This document shows, piece after piece, positions 32,484-41,240 of a stretch of DNA of 64,000 nucleotides. The notes under the pieces were generated by a model, which ran no database searches, was not told the DNA's origin, and saw only the letters and a list, made by a program, of their open reading frames with translations. The stretch comes from Polaromonas sp. GTDB taxonomy: Bacteria > Pseudomonadota > Gammaproteobacteria > Burkholderiales > Burkholderiaceae_C. Where the stretch lies: the NCBI RefSeq assembly GCF_029945685.1, contig NZ_JAQSDA010000027.1, positions 124,001 through 188,000 on the forward strand. The letters run 5' to 3'. The stretch's first letter is position 1, and every line of letters begins with the position of its first letter. Position numbers and translations under genes: made by a program.

Positions 32484-35060
32484 ATGCCCGACACCTCCGT
32501 TTCCCACGAATCCACGCGCCAGCTGGCTGCGGCGCTCATAGAACAACGGTACTCGCGCGGGCTGCGCGCCCTGTTGCTGATGCTGCTGGCCAGCCTGCCG
32601 CTGGTGCTGGGCCTGTCGCTTGCCCAGGAAATCGGCGACGTCCAGATCATCGTGATCGCCGCCGCCCTGACACTGACCGTATTTGGCTACTGGCTGCTGC
32701 ACCGCGGCTACTACCAGTGGACCAGCTACCTGCTGGTGTATGCCCTGATCGGGCTGTCGGCCGCCGGCATGGTGGCCTACGGCTCGGTCCGCAGTGCGCT
32801 GTTGCTGGGTTTTGTCGGCGCCGTGATCGCCGCCGGAATGATGCAGGGAAAAAAGTCCCTGATCGCCGCGGTGGTGATGAGCTCCCTTGTCCTGGGCCTG
32901 CTGAGCTGGGCCGAACAGGCCGGCCTGCTGGTCAAGCCGGATTTATCGGTCAACCTGAGGTTCTGGCTGGTCAATGCCCTGCTACTCACCGGCATTGCCG
33001 GCAGCGTGTACACCAGCCGTCAGGTGGTGCTCCGGGCACTGCGCGAGCAACATGCCGAACTGCGCCGGCGCGAGAAGGCCGAAGACGAACTGCGACTGAG
33101 CGAAGACCGCTTCAGCCGCATTTTTCGCAGCAGCCCGGCAGCCATCATCGTGCAGGACCTCGAAGCGATGACGGTGCTAGACGTGAACCCCGCCTTCGAG
33201 CGCCTGTGGGGCTACACGCGTGATGAGTCCCTGGGCGGCACCGACGTTCATCTGTGGCATGACCCGGAAGCGCGCAAGGCCTTCCAGCTGCAGATGGCCA
33301 CCTCGGGCCGTGTCATCAACCTCCCGCTGGAAGGCCGCAGAAAAGACGGCCGCCTGATCAACGTCCTGCTGTCGACCGAAATTGAAGGCCGCGGCCAGGG
33401 CCGCATCGTGGTCTCCACCATCACCGACGCCACCGCCGAAACCCAGGCCCGGCTGGCAGCGCGCCAGTCGGCCGAACTGTTCTCCAAGGCATTTGATTAC
33501 AGCCCCATCAACATGACCATCACGCGGGTTTCGGACGGCACCTTCCTGGCCGTCAATGCCGCCGAGGACTACGTGCAGGGTCTCACGCGGGAAGAACTGC
33601 TGGGCCGCACCTCGGTGGAAGCCGGTGTCTGGGCCAGCGAGCAAGAGCGTACGCGGTACATCGCCGAACTCCGTGCGGAGGGCGGCGTGGTGCGGCGAGA
33701 AACCCGGATGCGGCATAAAAACGGAACCATGACGGACTGCCAGATCTGGTCGGTCATCGTCGATATTGCCGGCGAGTCCTGCATCCTGAGTTCCACCATC
33801 AACATCAGCGAGCAAAAGCGCCGGGAAGCCCAGTTGATCGATGTCGCCAAAGCCCTGTCGAGCGGCACCGGCGAAGCCTTCTTCCGTTCCGTCGTCCAGC
33901 AGCTGGCCATGGCCGTGGATGCAGATCTGGTGATCGTGGGCGAAATCATGCCGGACCAGAGCGTGGCCTCATTGGCCATGGTTCAGGACGGCGAGTTGCA
34001 GCCCGGCATCCGCTACGCGCTGGCCGGCACGCCCTGCGACCAGGCCCTCAGCCGGTCCGACCTGTGTGTCCACAACGAGGGCCTGCAACAACTTTTTCCG
34101 CACGACCGGATTCTGGCGGAGGGCAACTTCCACGCCTACGTGGGCGCGGCGCTGCGCGATGCCGATGGCACCCCCATAGGTGTCGCCAACGCCTTGTGGC
34201 GAAAACCCCAGCCCCGCTCCGCCGACAGGGACGCCCTGATGCAGATTTTTGCCAGCCGCATCACTGCCGAACTCGTGCGCCTGCGCCGCGACCGTGAAAT
34301 TTCGCGTTTGCACGAAACGCTGGAGCAGCGCGTCAATGAGCGAACCGAGCAGCTCATGGCAACCAATGCCGAGCTGGAGTCTTTCGGCTACTCGGTCTCA
34401 CACGACCTGCAGTCGCCGCTGCGCAGCATCGAGGGATTCAGCGTTCTGCTGGCCCGCCGCCTCAAGGGCAGAGTCAGCGACGAGGAGCAGCGCCTGTTCG
34501 ACCGCATCCGGGTCAACGTGGTGCGCATGCACGAACTGATCAACGACCTGCTGGCGCTGGCCCGCGTCAGCAAGGGCAGGCTGGTACTGGAGGATGTGGA
34601 TCTCAGCCTGATGGCGCAGCAGGTGGTCATGCAGGAAAGGCAGCGCGACCCGAAGCGCCCGGTGAAAGTCACCGTCCAGCCGGGCATCCATGGCCGCTGC
34701 GACAGCAAACTCGCACGCATCATCCTGGAAAACCTGATCGGCAACGCCTGGAAATACTCCCGCCAGCAGTCGGATGCGACCATCGAGTTTGGCCAGATGC
34801 CCACGCGCGAGGGCGGGCGCAAGATGCTGTTCGTGCGCGACAACGGCGCAGGATTCAACATGGACTATGCGGACAGCCTGTTCAAGCCTTTCCATCGGCT
34901 GCACCATGAAACCGAATTTGAAGGCAGCGGCATGGGCCTGGCCACCGTGCACCGCATTCTGGAGCGGCACGGCGGCCTGATACGCGGGGAGTCCTCCGAG
35001 GGTCAGGGCGCGTGTTTCTATTTTTCCTTCGATCCCCGGGTCGGCGCCATCGTGGCCTGA
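32484..35060 (+). CDS. Orphan membrane sensor histidine kinase with PAS and GAF domains
   Basis: 858 residues. About five membrane spans (residues 25-180), a short coiled coil, PAS domain 1 (about 205-320, FSRIFRSSPAAIIVQDLEAMTVLDVNPAFERLWGY), PAS domain 2 (about 330-455), GAF domain (about 458-605), coiled coil (EQRVNERTEQLMATNAELESFGYS), HisKA with phosphorylation site H643 (SVSHDLQSPLRSIEGFS), HATPase with N box ENLIGNAWKYS and VRDNGAGFNMDYADSLFKPF. The kinase half resembles phytochrome-type kinases. No response regulator is adjacent, so the partner is encoded elsewhere; the signal is unknown. Confidence 0.9.
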   Translation: MPDTSVSHESTRQLAAALIEQRYSRGLRALLLMLLASLPLVLGLSLAQEIGDVQIIVIAAALTLTVFGYWLLHRGYYQWTSYLLVYALIGLSAAGMVAYGSVRSALLLGFVGAVIAAGMMQGKKSLIAAVVMSSLVLGLLSWAEQAGLLVKPDLSVNLRFWLVNALLLTGIAGSVYTSRQVVLRALREQHAELRRREKAEDELRLSEDRFSRIFRSSPAAIIVQDLEAMTVLDVNPAFERLWGYTRDESLGGTDVHLWHDPEARKAFQLQMATSGRVINLPLEGRRKDGRLINVLLSTEIEGRGQGRIVVSTITDATAETQARLAARQSAELFSKAFDYSPINMTITRVSDGTFLAVNAAEDYVQGLTREELLGRTSVEAGVWASEQERTRYIAELRAEGGVVRRETRMRHKNGTMTDCQIWSVIVDIAGESCILSSTINISEQKRREAQLIDVAKALSSGTGEAFFRSVVQQLAMAVDADLVIVGEIMPDQSVASLAMVQDGELQPGIRYALAGTPCDQALSRSDLCVHNEGLQQLFPHDRILAEGNFHAYVGAALRDADGTPIGVANALWRKPQPRSADRDALMQIFASRITAELVRLRRDREISRLHETLEQRVNERTEQLMATNAELESFGYSVSHDLQSPLRSIEGFSVLLARRLKGRVSDEEQRLFDRIRVNVVRMHELINDLLALARVSKGRLVLEDVDLSLMAQQVVMQERQRDPKRPVKVTVQPGIHGRCDSKLARIILENLIGNAWKYSRQQSDATIEFGQMPTREGGRKMLFVRDNGAGFNMDYADSLFKPFHRLHHETEFEGSGMGLATVHRILERHGGLIRGESSEGQGACFYFSFDPRVGAIVA

Positions 35061-35117
35061 GCGCCGCGGCAAGCCGTCAGGACAGGCCCCCGCGCGGCGG
35101 GATTGTCTTCAGGCCTC

Positions 35118-35600
35118 TCAGGCAGACACCCCGTCATTGGCCAGCAACTCTTCCTTGAGCGCCTTCAGGTCGGCGACCATGCCCTTGAGGTCCATGCCGC
35201 TCTTGCGGGCCTTGGTGAACATCTCCTCACGCTCTTCCTCCACGTGATGGTCAATGTATTCGCCCAGCACAATGACCTTGGCGTCGAAGAGCGCTTCGTC
35301 GGCTTCCATGGCCGAGATCTGCGCAATCAGGTCCTTTGCGCTGGCATGCTCAACCTCGGCTTCATTGAGCAACGCGTCGTCACCGATGGCCTCGCGCGCC
35401 GCGGGGTAGAAGATCTGCTCTTCGATATCGGCATGCACGGTCAGCTCCCTGCAGATCCGGTCGGCCAGGGCCTTGCGTTCCTCGGCGGGTGCCTCGGTTT
35501 CACTGAGTTTTTTGAACTGGGTGAACAGTTTCTTGACGGCAATGTGATCGGAATCGAGCAGATCGACGGCATCGTTCATCTTGGGCGGGGCTTTGCTCAT
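35118..35600 (-). CDS. Hemerythrin-like HHE-domain protein
   Basis: 160 residues from ATG 35600 after an AGGAAG ribosome binding site. HHE ligand positions are visible: H in LLDSDHIAVKKLF, H and E in LTVHADIEEQIFYPA, H in VEHASAKDLI, and HH with E in EYIDHHVEEEREEMF. The fold carries a di-iron site; relatives bind O2 or help in iron-cluster repair or stress, but this protein's role is not known. It is convergent with the histidine kinase gene. A perfect inverted repeat lies about 130 bases upstream. Confidence 0.88.
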   Translation of the reverse strand: MSKAPPKMNDAVDLLDSDHIAVKKLFTQFKKLSETEAPAEERKALADRICRELTVHADIEEQIFYPAAREAIGDDALLNEAEVEHASAKDLIAQISAMEADEALFDAKVIVLGEYIDHHVEEEREEMFTKARKSGMDLKGMVADLKALKEELLANDGVSA

Positions 35601-35731
35601 GGTGGTCTTCCTGGTGAGGGTGGGTGGGTCACTTGCAGCACCGGCGGTGCTGCATGCATGGCGGAGAGCCAGACACAAAATGACTTTAGGTAGCGCTCTC
35701 ATGCACTTTTGTCAGACGCAGTTGATGTTTT

Positions 35732-35775
35732 TGTAGGACAGCACGAAACGACGCCCCATCGCGATTTGTCCTACA
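35732..35775. promoter_or_regulatory. Perfect inverted repeat upstream of the hemerythrin-like gene
   Basis: TGTAGGACA (35732-35740) and TGTCCTACA (35767-35775), nine-base perfect arms, 26 bases apart. It lies in the gap between the divergent hemerythrin-like and LacI genes. It could be a regulator site or a hairpin; its owner is unknown. Confidence 0.4.
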
Positions 35776-35977
35776 GCCGGAGCCTGGAGACATTGAGCGT
35801 CGGCGCGTGAACTTGCTGAGTGGAAGACAGGGCCGCCCCGGCAGCGTGCCGTCCCTCCACACCGGGCCGCCCTCGGATTTATCCACAAACTTTTTCATCA
35901 AATCGACCCGAAGTCCAATGGGCACCTGCTCCATCTGCTATATATTCTGTAGCAACTCCCAGAGTGCTACCATTTGC

Positions 35978-35991
35978 TGAAACTGGTTTCA
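35978..35991. promoter_or_regulatory. PtxS-type operator upstream of the LacI-family gene
   Basis: TGAAACTGGTTTCA, a 14-bp palindrome with one base changed from the site at 37148. It lies 27 bases before the regulator start and implies autoregulation. Confidence 0.75.
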
Positions 35992-36018
35992 CGCCGTGTC
36001 CACGGCGCCTGCCCCGCC

Positions 36019-37101
36019 ATGCCCACCTCTGCACTCCTGACTGCCACCGACCCCGCGCCGCGCGCCACCATTGCCGATGTCGCGCGTGCCGCCGGGGTGT
36101 CCAAAGCCACCGTCTCGCGCTTCCTGAACCACCGCGACAAGCTGCTGAGCCCGGACATCGCCAGCCGAGTCGAGGTCGCCGTCGCCGCCCTGGCCTATGT
36201 GCCCAGCCCGATGGCGCAAGCCCTCAAGCGGGGCCGTTCGCGCCTGATCGGCCTGGTCGTGGCCGATGTGACCAACCCGTTTTCCGTGGCCGTACTGCGC
36301 GGGGCCGAAAAAGCCTGCCAGGAAGCCGGCTACCTGCTGATGCTGTTCAATCTCGGCAACAACGGCGCGCGCGAACGGGAAGCCATTGAAGCCCTGACCT
36401 CTTACCAGGTCGATGGTTTCATCCTCAACACTCTGGGCCGGGATGCCGGGGCGGCGGCTGCGGCGGCGCGCCACGGCAAGCCAGTCGTGCTGGTGGACCG
36501 GCGCCACCAGGGCATGCAGGCCGACTTTGTCTCGCTGGACAACGCCGGTTCGGTGCGTCTGGCAGCAGGCCATCTGGTCGAGCGCGGCTACCGCGAGCTG
36601 CTGTTCGTGTCGGAACCGGTCCGCGACGTCAGCTCGCGCGTGGAACGCGAAGCCGCCTTTCACGCCTTCCTCGCGGAGAGCACGGGCTCGCCGGCCGTGA
36701 CAGGCTGTACCTTCGAGAGCAGCGCCGACAATGCCGACGGACTGGACCAGGCCTTGCGGGCGCTGCGCCAGCGCGCCGGCCAGCGCCTGCCCGGCATCGT
36801 GGCAAGCAACGCGGTGGTCACCCTGCGGGTGGTCGCGGCCATGGCCAGACTCGGTTGGCGTTTCGGCGAGCAGGTTGGACTGGTCGGGTTTGACGAAACC
36901 GAATGGTCGCCCTACGTCGGCCCCGGCCTGACCACCATCGCGCAGCCGACCGACGATATCGGCCGCATGGCCGCTGACTGTCTGCTCGAGCGCCTGCGCG
37001 GGCTGGCGCCGCCGGCGCGGCAGATTCTGCTGCCCAGCCAGCTCATCGTGCGCGGCTCGTCCTCGCCGCACCGGCCCGACCTGCCCTCCGGCCAGGCCTA
37101 G
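36019..37101 (+). CDS. LacI-family repressor, PtxS-like
   Basis: 360 residues from ATG 36019. LacI headpiece ATIADVARAAGVSKATVSRFLN (about residues 15-36) with the hinge YVPSPMAQALKRGRSRLIGLVV, then a periplasmic-binding-protein core (VTNPFSVAVLRGAEKACQEAGY, VDGFILNTLG, VGLVGFDETEW). It is upstream of a sugar-acid operon, and both regulator and operon carry palindromes matching the known PtxS operator. PtxS of Pseudomonas releases DNA on binding 2-ketogluconate, so I infer the same or a similar effector. PtxS orthology itself is not proved by sequence alone. Confidence 0.9.
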   Translation: MPTSALLTATDPAPRATIADVARAAGVSKATVSRFLNHRDKLLSPDIASRVEVAVAALAYVPSPMAQALKRGRSRLIGLVVADVTNPFSVAVLRGAEKACQEAGYLLMLFNLGNNGAREREAIEALTSYQVDGFILNTLGRDAGAAAAAARHGKPVVLVDRRHQGMQADFVSLDNAGSVRLAAGHLVERGYRELLFVSEPVRDVSSRVEREAAFHAFLAESTGSPAVTGCTFESSADNADGLDQALRALRQRAGQRLPGIVASNAVVTLRVVAAMARLGWRFGEQVGLVGFDETEWSPYVGPGLTTIAQPTDDIGRMAADCLLERLRGLAPPARQILLPSQLIVRGSSSPHRPDLPSGQA

Positions 37102-37137
37102 GGTTATCCATGCTTTCGGCAGGTACGGAAATTCTTC

Positions 37138-37161
37138 TATAATTCACTGAAACCGGTTTCA
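37138..37161 (+). promoter_or_regulatory. Promoter -10 with overlapping PtxS-type operator for the ABC/kinase operon
   Basis: A consensus TATAAT (37138-37143) is followed after four bases by the palindrome TGAAACCGGTTTCA (37148-37161). This would cover the transcription start, so a bound repressor blocks initiation. The 14-mer is identical to the published PtxS recognition sequence as I remember it. The first gene begins at 37267. The -35 is weak (TTTCGG near 37114). Confidence 0.8.
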
Positions 37162-37266
37162 TAGACCTTCGCAAACTCTCCGGCTGGGTGTCAAGCACAT
37201 CGCTCCAGGAATTTCGCGTTCCCCTGATTGCGGCGCTTGCGCGCCACCCCGCGCCGCCGCCCGTCC

Positions 37267-37938
37267 ATGAACTACACATTTCAATTCGGTGATGTTTTTG
37301 CAGCCTGGCCCCTGTTGCTCAAGGGAACCTGGAACACCATCGAGCTGTCGCTGCTGGCGATGCTGTTCGGGCTGGTCCTGGCCATCGCCTGCGCCTGGGG
37401 CAAAACCGCCGGGCCCCGGCCCCTGCGGTTTGTGATCAATGCCTACATCGAGCTGATCCGCAACACGCCTTTCCTGGTGCAGCTGTTCTTCTTCTTTTTT
37501 GCGCTGCCGGTGCTCGGCCTGCGCTGGTCGGCCTACACCGCGGCACTGACGGCCATGGTCATTAACCTCGGGGCCTATGCGACGGAGATCATCCGCGCCG
37601 GCATCGAATCCATTCCCAAGGGCCAGATCGAGGCAGGGCTGGCGCTCAACCTCAAGCGCCACGAGATTTTCCGTTTTGTGATTCTCAAGCCGGCACTCAA
37701 GGCGATCTACCCGGCGCTGACCAGCCAGTTCATCCTGCTGATGCTCAGTTCGGCGGTGGTCTCGGCGATTTCCGCCGACGACCTGACCTCGGTCGCCGCC
37801 AACCTGCAGTCGCAGACCTTTCGAAGCTTCGAGATCTACATCGTGGTCGCCGGCATCTACCTGCTGCTGGCGCTGGCCTTTTCCGCGCTGTTCCGCCTGA
37901 TCTACAGGAGCAGCCTCAACTACCCGGACCGCCGCTGA
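37267..37938 (+). CDS. ABC transporter permease, polar amino acid (HisM/GlnP) type, first of pair
   Basis: 223 residues with about five membrane spans and the PAAT signature: WPLLLKGTWNTIELSLLAMLFGLVLA, YIELIRNTPFLVQLFFFFFALP and the coupling loop ATEIIRAGIESIPKGQIEAGLALNL. By fold it belongs with histidine, glutamine and arginine permeases. In this operon it probably carries a sugar acid (see the PfkB kinase and reductase downstream). First gene after the repressor-controlled promoter; its stop overlaps the next start by one base (TGATG). Confidence 0.92.
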   Translation: MNYTFQFGDVFAAWPLLLKGTWNTIELSLLAMLFGLVLAIACAWGKTAGPRPLRFVINAYIELIRNTPFLVQLFFFFFALPVLGLRWSAYTAALTAMVINLGAYATEIIRAGIESIPKGQIEAGLALNLKRHEIFRFVILKPALKAIYPALTSQFILLMLSSAVVSAISADDLTSVAANLQSQTFRSFEIYIVVAGIYLLLALAFSALFRLIYRSSLNYPDRR

Positions 37939-38591
37939 TGCGTACCTTCGGCTTTTCCGAATTCCTGTTCATCCTGCAGGCGGCGCAGTGGACCATTGCG
38001 CTGTCGCTGATCGCCTTTGCCGGCGGCGCCATTGGCGGGCTGGTGATTGCCCTGGCGCGCACCTCCGGCAACCGTACGGCGCAGCTGCTGTCGGGCGGTT
38101 TCATCCAGGTTTTTCAGGGCACACCGCTGCTGCTGCAGCTGTTCCTGGTGTTTTTCGGCGCGCCGGTGCTGGGTTTCGACATCAACCCCTGGGTCGCGGC
38201 CGGCGTGGCGCTGGTGCTCAACAGCAGTGCCTTCCTCGGCGAAATCTGGCGCGGCTGCATCCAGGCGGTGCCGGCGGGACAAACGGAAGCGGCCCATGCG
38301 CTGAGCCTGTCCTACAGCGCGCGCCTGCGCGACGTGGTCCTGCCGCAGGCCTTCAAGATCGCGCTGGCGCCCACTGTGGGCTACATGGTGCAGATCATCA
38401 AGGGCACCTCGCTGGCCGCCATCATCGGCTTCACCGAGGTCACCCGTGCGGGTCAGATCATCAACAACGCCACTTTCCAGCCGCTCATCGTTTTCAGCGT
38501 GGTCGCGGCCATTTATTTCGTGCTGTGCTGGCCGCTGTCGCTGCTGGCCGCGCGGATGGAGCGCCGGCACGCCGCAGCGCTCTCACGCTGA
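37938..38591 (+). CDS. ABC transporter permease, polar amino acid type, second of pair
   Basis: 217 residues, about five spans. LFILQAAQWTIALSLIAFAGGAIGGLVIALAR, FIQVFQGTPLLLQLFLVFFGAP and the coupling block LGEIWRGCIQAVPAGQTEAAHALSLS place it in the same family as the preceding permease, with which it would form the heterodimeric channel. The one-base stop/start overlap ties their translation. The gap of 59 bases to the binding-protein gene is the only notable spacer in the operon. Confidence 0.92.
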   Translation: MRTFGFSEFLFILQAAQWTIALSLIAFAGGAIGGLVIALARTSGNRTAQLLSGGFIQVFQGTPLLLQLFLVFFGAPVLGFDINPWVAAGVALVLNSSAFLGEIWRGCIQAVPAGQTEAAHALSLSYSARLRDVVLPQAFKIALAPTVGYMVQIIKGTSLAAIIGFTEVTRAGQIINNATFQPLIVFSVVAAIYFVLCWPLSLLAARMERRHAAALSR

Positions 38592-38650
38592 CCGCAAGGC
38601 AGCAGCTTCGCAGCTTTCGTTTCTTACCCTCAATCCACGGAGACTTCCCC

Positions 38651-39457
38651 ATGATCAAATCCCTGCAACGCCGCGTGTTCACCGGCACCGCCCTCGCCCT
38701 CGCCGTGGCCGCCACGCTGTCGGCCTGGGCCCCCGCGGCCAGCGCGCAAAGCGTGGCCGACATCAGGAAAAAAGGCGAGCTCACCGTCGGCATGCTGGTG
38801 GACTTTCCGCCCTATGGCACGACCAACAGCGCCAACCAGCCCGACGGTTATGACGCCGACGTGGCGCGCCTGATGGCCAAGGACCTGGGCGTCAAGCTCA
38901 ACCTGGTGCCGGTGACCGGCCCCAACCGCATTCCCTTCCTGCTGACCAACAAGGTCGACCTGCTGGTCGCCTCGCTGGCCGTCACACCCGAGCGCGCCAA
39001 GCAGGTGCAGTTCTCCAAGCCCTATGCCGCCGCCAGCATCGTGGTCTACGGCGACAGGAAGGCCGGCATCAAGACCGCCGCCGACCTCAAGGGCAAACGT
39101 GTCGGCGTGGCCCGGGCCAGCACCCAGGACGTGGCGCTGACCGCCGTGGCGCCTGAAGGCACCGAGATCCGCCGCTTCGACGACGACGCCTCGGCCATGC
39201 AGGCGCTGATGTCCGGCCAGGTCGATGCGATCGGCTGCTCGACCACGGTCGCTGCACAGATCGACAAACGGGCGCCGGCCAACACCTACGAAAACAAGTT
39301 CCTGTTGCGCCAGCAGGTCATGGCAGTCGCCATGCGTCCCGGCCAGGCCGAGCTGCTCAAGACCGTGGACGACTTTGTCGCACGCAACACGGCCAACGGC
39401 GAGCTCAACAAGCTCTACCGCAAGTGGCTGGAAACCGACCTGCCGAAAATGCAATAA
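38651..39457 (+). CDS. ABC transporter substrate-binding protein, polar amino acid family but with altered ligand site
   Basis: 268 residues; signal peptide to about residue 32 (PAASAQ). Family 3 SBP fold: LTVGMLVDFPPYG, DADVARLMAKDLG, and SLAVTPERAKQVQFSKPY with R115, the residue that binds the ligand carboxylate in HisJ/LAO relatives. In those relatives an Asp five residues after the conserved DA binds the ligand amino group; here the block is VDAIGCSTTV, with S197 at that place. This suggests a carboxylate lacking an alpha-amino group, in line with a sugar acid such as 2-ketogluconate. The alignment is from memory and needs checking. Confidence 0.88.
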   Translation: MIKSLQRRVFTGTALALAVAATLSAWAPAASAQSVADIRKKGELTVGMLVDFPPYGTTNSANQPDGYDADVARLMAKDLGVKLNLVPVTGPNRIPFLLTNKVDLLVASLAVTPERAKQVQFSKPYAAASIVVYGDRKAGIKTAADLKGKRVGVARASTQDVALTAVAPEGTEIRRFDDDASAMQALMSGQVDAIGCSTTVAAQIDKRAPANTYENKFLLRQQVMAVAMRPGQAELLKTVDDFVARNTANGELNKLYRKWLETDLPKMQ

Positions 39458-39476
39458 ACCCCTGGACGGTGCTTTC

Positions 39477-40268
39477 ATGACAGACACAATGCCTTCCCGG
39501 CCCCCGGTCGCGGGGGCCGAACCCATCATCCGCATCGAAGCGGTGGACAAATGGTTCGGCAAGTTCCAGGTGCTGACCGACATCAACCTGAGCGTGGCGG
39601 CCGGGGAACGCATTGTGGTCTGCGGGCCGTCGGGCTCGGGCAAGTCCACGCTGATCCGCTGCATCAATCGCCTGGAGACCGTGCAGAAGGGCCGCATCGT
39701 GGTGGACGGCATCGACCTCACCGCCGGCGGCAAAAATGTCGATTCGGTGCGCCAGGAAGTCGGCATGGTGTTCCAGCAGTTCAACCTGTTTCCGCACCTG
39801 ACCATCCTGCAGAACTGCATGCTGGCGCCAATGCGCTCGCGCGGCCTGAGCAGGCCGGAAGCCGAAGCCATGGCGATGAAGTACCTCACGCGCGTGCGCA
39901 TTCCCGAGCAGGCGCAGAAATACCCGAGCCAGCTCTCGGGCGGCCAGCAACAGCGCGTGGCGATCGCGCGGGCGCTGTGCATGACCCCCAAGATCATGCT
40001 GTTTGACGAGCCAACCTCGGCGCTGGACCCGGAAATGGTCAAGGAGGTGCTGGACACCATGATCAGCCTGGCCGACGAAGGCATGACCATGCTGTGTGTC
40101 ACGCACGAAATGGGGTTTGCCCGCAGCGTGGCCGACCGCGTGATCTTCATGGCCGACGGCCGCATCATCGAGCAGGCGCCGCCGCAGCAGTTCTTCAGCA
40201 ACCCGCAGCACGAGACGACACGCAACTTCCTTGGCCAGATCCTGAGTTCGCACCAGCATGCCCACTGA
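39477..40268 (+). CDS. ABC transporter ATP-binding protein, polar amino acid (GlnQ/HisP) type
   Basis: 263 residues. Walker A GPSGSGKSTLIRCINRLE (about 51-68), Q-loop MVFQQFNLFPHLTILQN, signature LSGGQQQRVAIARAL, Walker B IMLFDEPTSALDPEMVKEVL, and switch His in VTHEMGFARSVADRVIFM are all intact. EMGFARSVADRV is typical of the GlnQ/HisP group. The N-terminus is about 20 residues longer than GlnQ. The 3' end overlaps the kinase gene by 11 bases, so transport and catabolism are expressed together. Confidence 0.93.
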   Translation: MTDTMPSRPPVAGAEPIIRIEAVDKWFGKFQVLTDINLSVAAGERIVVCGPSGSGKSTLIRCINRLETVQKGRIVVDGIDLTAGGKNVDSVRQEVGMVFQQFNLFPHLTILQNCMLAPMRSRGLSRPEAEAMAMKYLTRVRIPEQAQKYPSQLSGGQQQRVAIARALCMTPKIMLFDEPTSALDPEMVKEVLDTMISLADEGMTMLCVTHEMGFARSVADRVIFMADGRIIEQAPPQQFFSNPQHETTRNFLGQILSSHQHAH

Positions 40269-41226
40269 AGGGACCGGCGTACAGGACAGCGCGCTGGACG
40301 TTGTCACCTTCGGCGAAGCCATGCTGCTGCTGGTCGCCGACCGGCCCGGCCCGCTCGAGGACGCCGGCGCGTTCCACAAACGCACGGCCGGCGCCGAAAC
40401 CAATGTGGCGATCGGCCTGGCCCGCCTGGGGCTGAAAGTCGGCTGGGCCAGCCGCCTGGGCACCGACATGATGGGCCGCTACCTGATCAAGGCCATGGCC
40501 GGCGAAGGCATCGACTGCTCGCACGTGGTCTGTGACCCCGCACAGAAAACCGGTTTCCAGTTCAAGGGCCGCGTGCTCGACGGCAGCGACCCGCCGGTGG
40601 AATACCACCGCCAGGGCTCGGCCGCCAGCCACATGGGGGTGCAGGACATCGACGAGGCCTGGCTGCTGTCGGCCCGACATCTGCACGCGACCGGCGTGTT
40701 TGCCGCGGTGTCGGCCAGCACCCTGCCCGCCGCGCGCCGCAGCCTGGACCTGATGCGCGCCGCCGGCCGCAGCGTGTCCTTCGACCCCAACCTGCGCCCC
40801 ACGCTCTGGGCCAGCCCCGCGCTGATGCGTGAAGCCATCAACGACCTGGCGGCACGCGCCCACTGGGTGCTGCCCGGCCTCGAGGAAGGCCGCTTTCTGA
40901 CCGGCGAAACCAGCGCCGAAGGCATTGCCCGCTTTTACCGCCAGCGCGGCGCCCACCTCGTGGTCGTCAAGCTCGGCAGCGAGGGCGCGTATTTCGACGG
41001 TGACAGCGGCTGCGGTCACGTGCCCGGCTTTCCGGTCGCCGAGGTGGTCGACACCGTGGGCGCCGGCGACGGGTTTGCCGTCGGTGTGATCAGCGGCCTG
41101 CTCGACGGACTGAGCGTGCCGCAGGCGGTGCGACGCGGCGCCTGGATAGGTGCACGCGCCGTGCAGGTGCTGGGCGACAGCGAAGGCCTGCCCACCCGCG
41201 CCGAACTCAACGCCGCCCAACTCTGA
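40258..41226 (+). CDS. PfkB-family sugar-acid kinase (2-ketogluconate or 2-keto-3-deoxygluconate kinase)
   Basis: 322 residues of the ribokinase/PfkB fold: VVTFGEAMLLLVADRPG at the start, the first signature GAETNVAIGLARLGLKVGWASRLGTDMMG, SFDPNLRPTLW, and the anion-hole motif DTVGAGDGFAVG with catalytic base D271. KdgK and KguK type kinases share these. The PtxS-type operator and the reductase downstream favour KguK-like phosphorylation of 2-ketogluconate to its 6-phosphate. 2-keto-3-deoxygluconate kinase is the main alternative. Genes overlap the ABC ATPase by 11 bases. Confidence 0.87.
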   Translation: MPTEGTGVQDSALDVVTFGEAMLLLVADRPGPLEDAGAFHKRTAGAETNVAIGLARLGLKVGWASRLGTDMMGRYLIKAMAGEGIDCSHVVCDPAQKTGFQFKGRVLDGSDPPVEYHRQGSAASHMGVQDIDEAWLLSARHLHATGVFAAVSASTLPAARRSLDLMRAAGRSVSFDPNLRPTLWASPALMREAINDLAARAHWVLPGLEEGRFLTGETSAEGIARFYRQRGAHLVVVKLGSEGAYFDGDSGCGHVPGFPVAEVVDTVGAGDGFAVGVISGLLDGLSVPQAVRRGAWIGARAVQVLGDSEGLPTRAELNAAQL

Positions 41227-41240
41227 ACAAGGCTCTCCCC

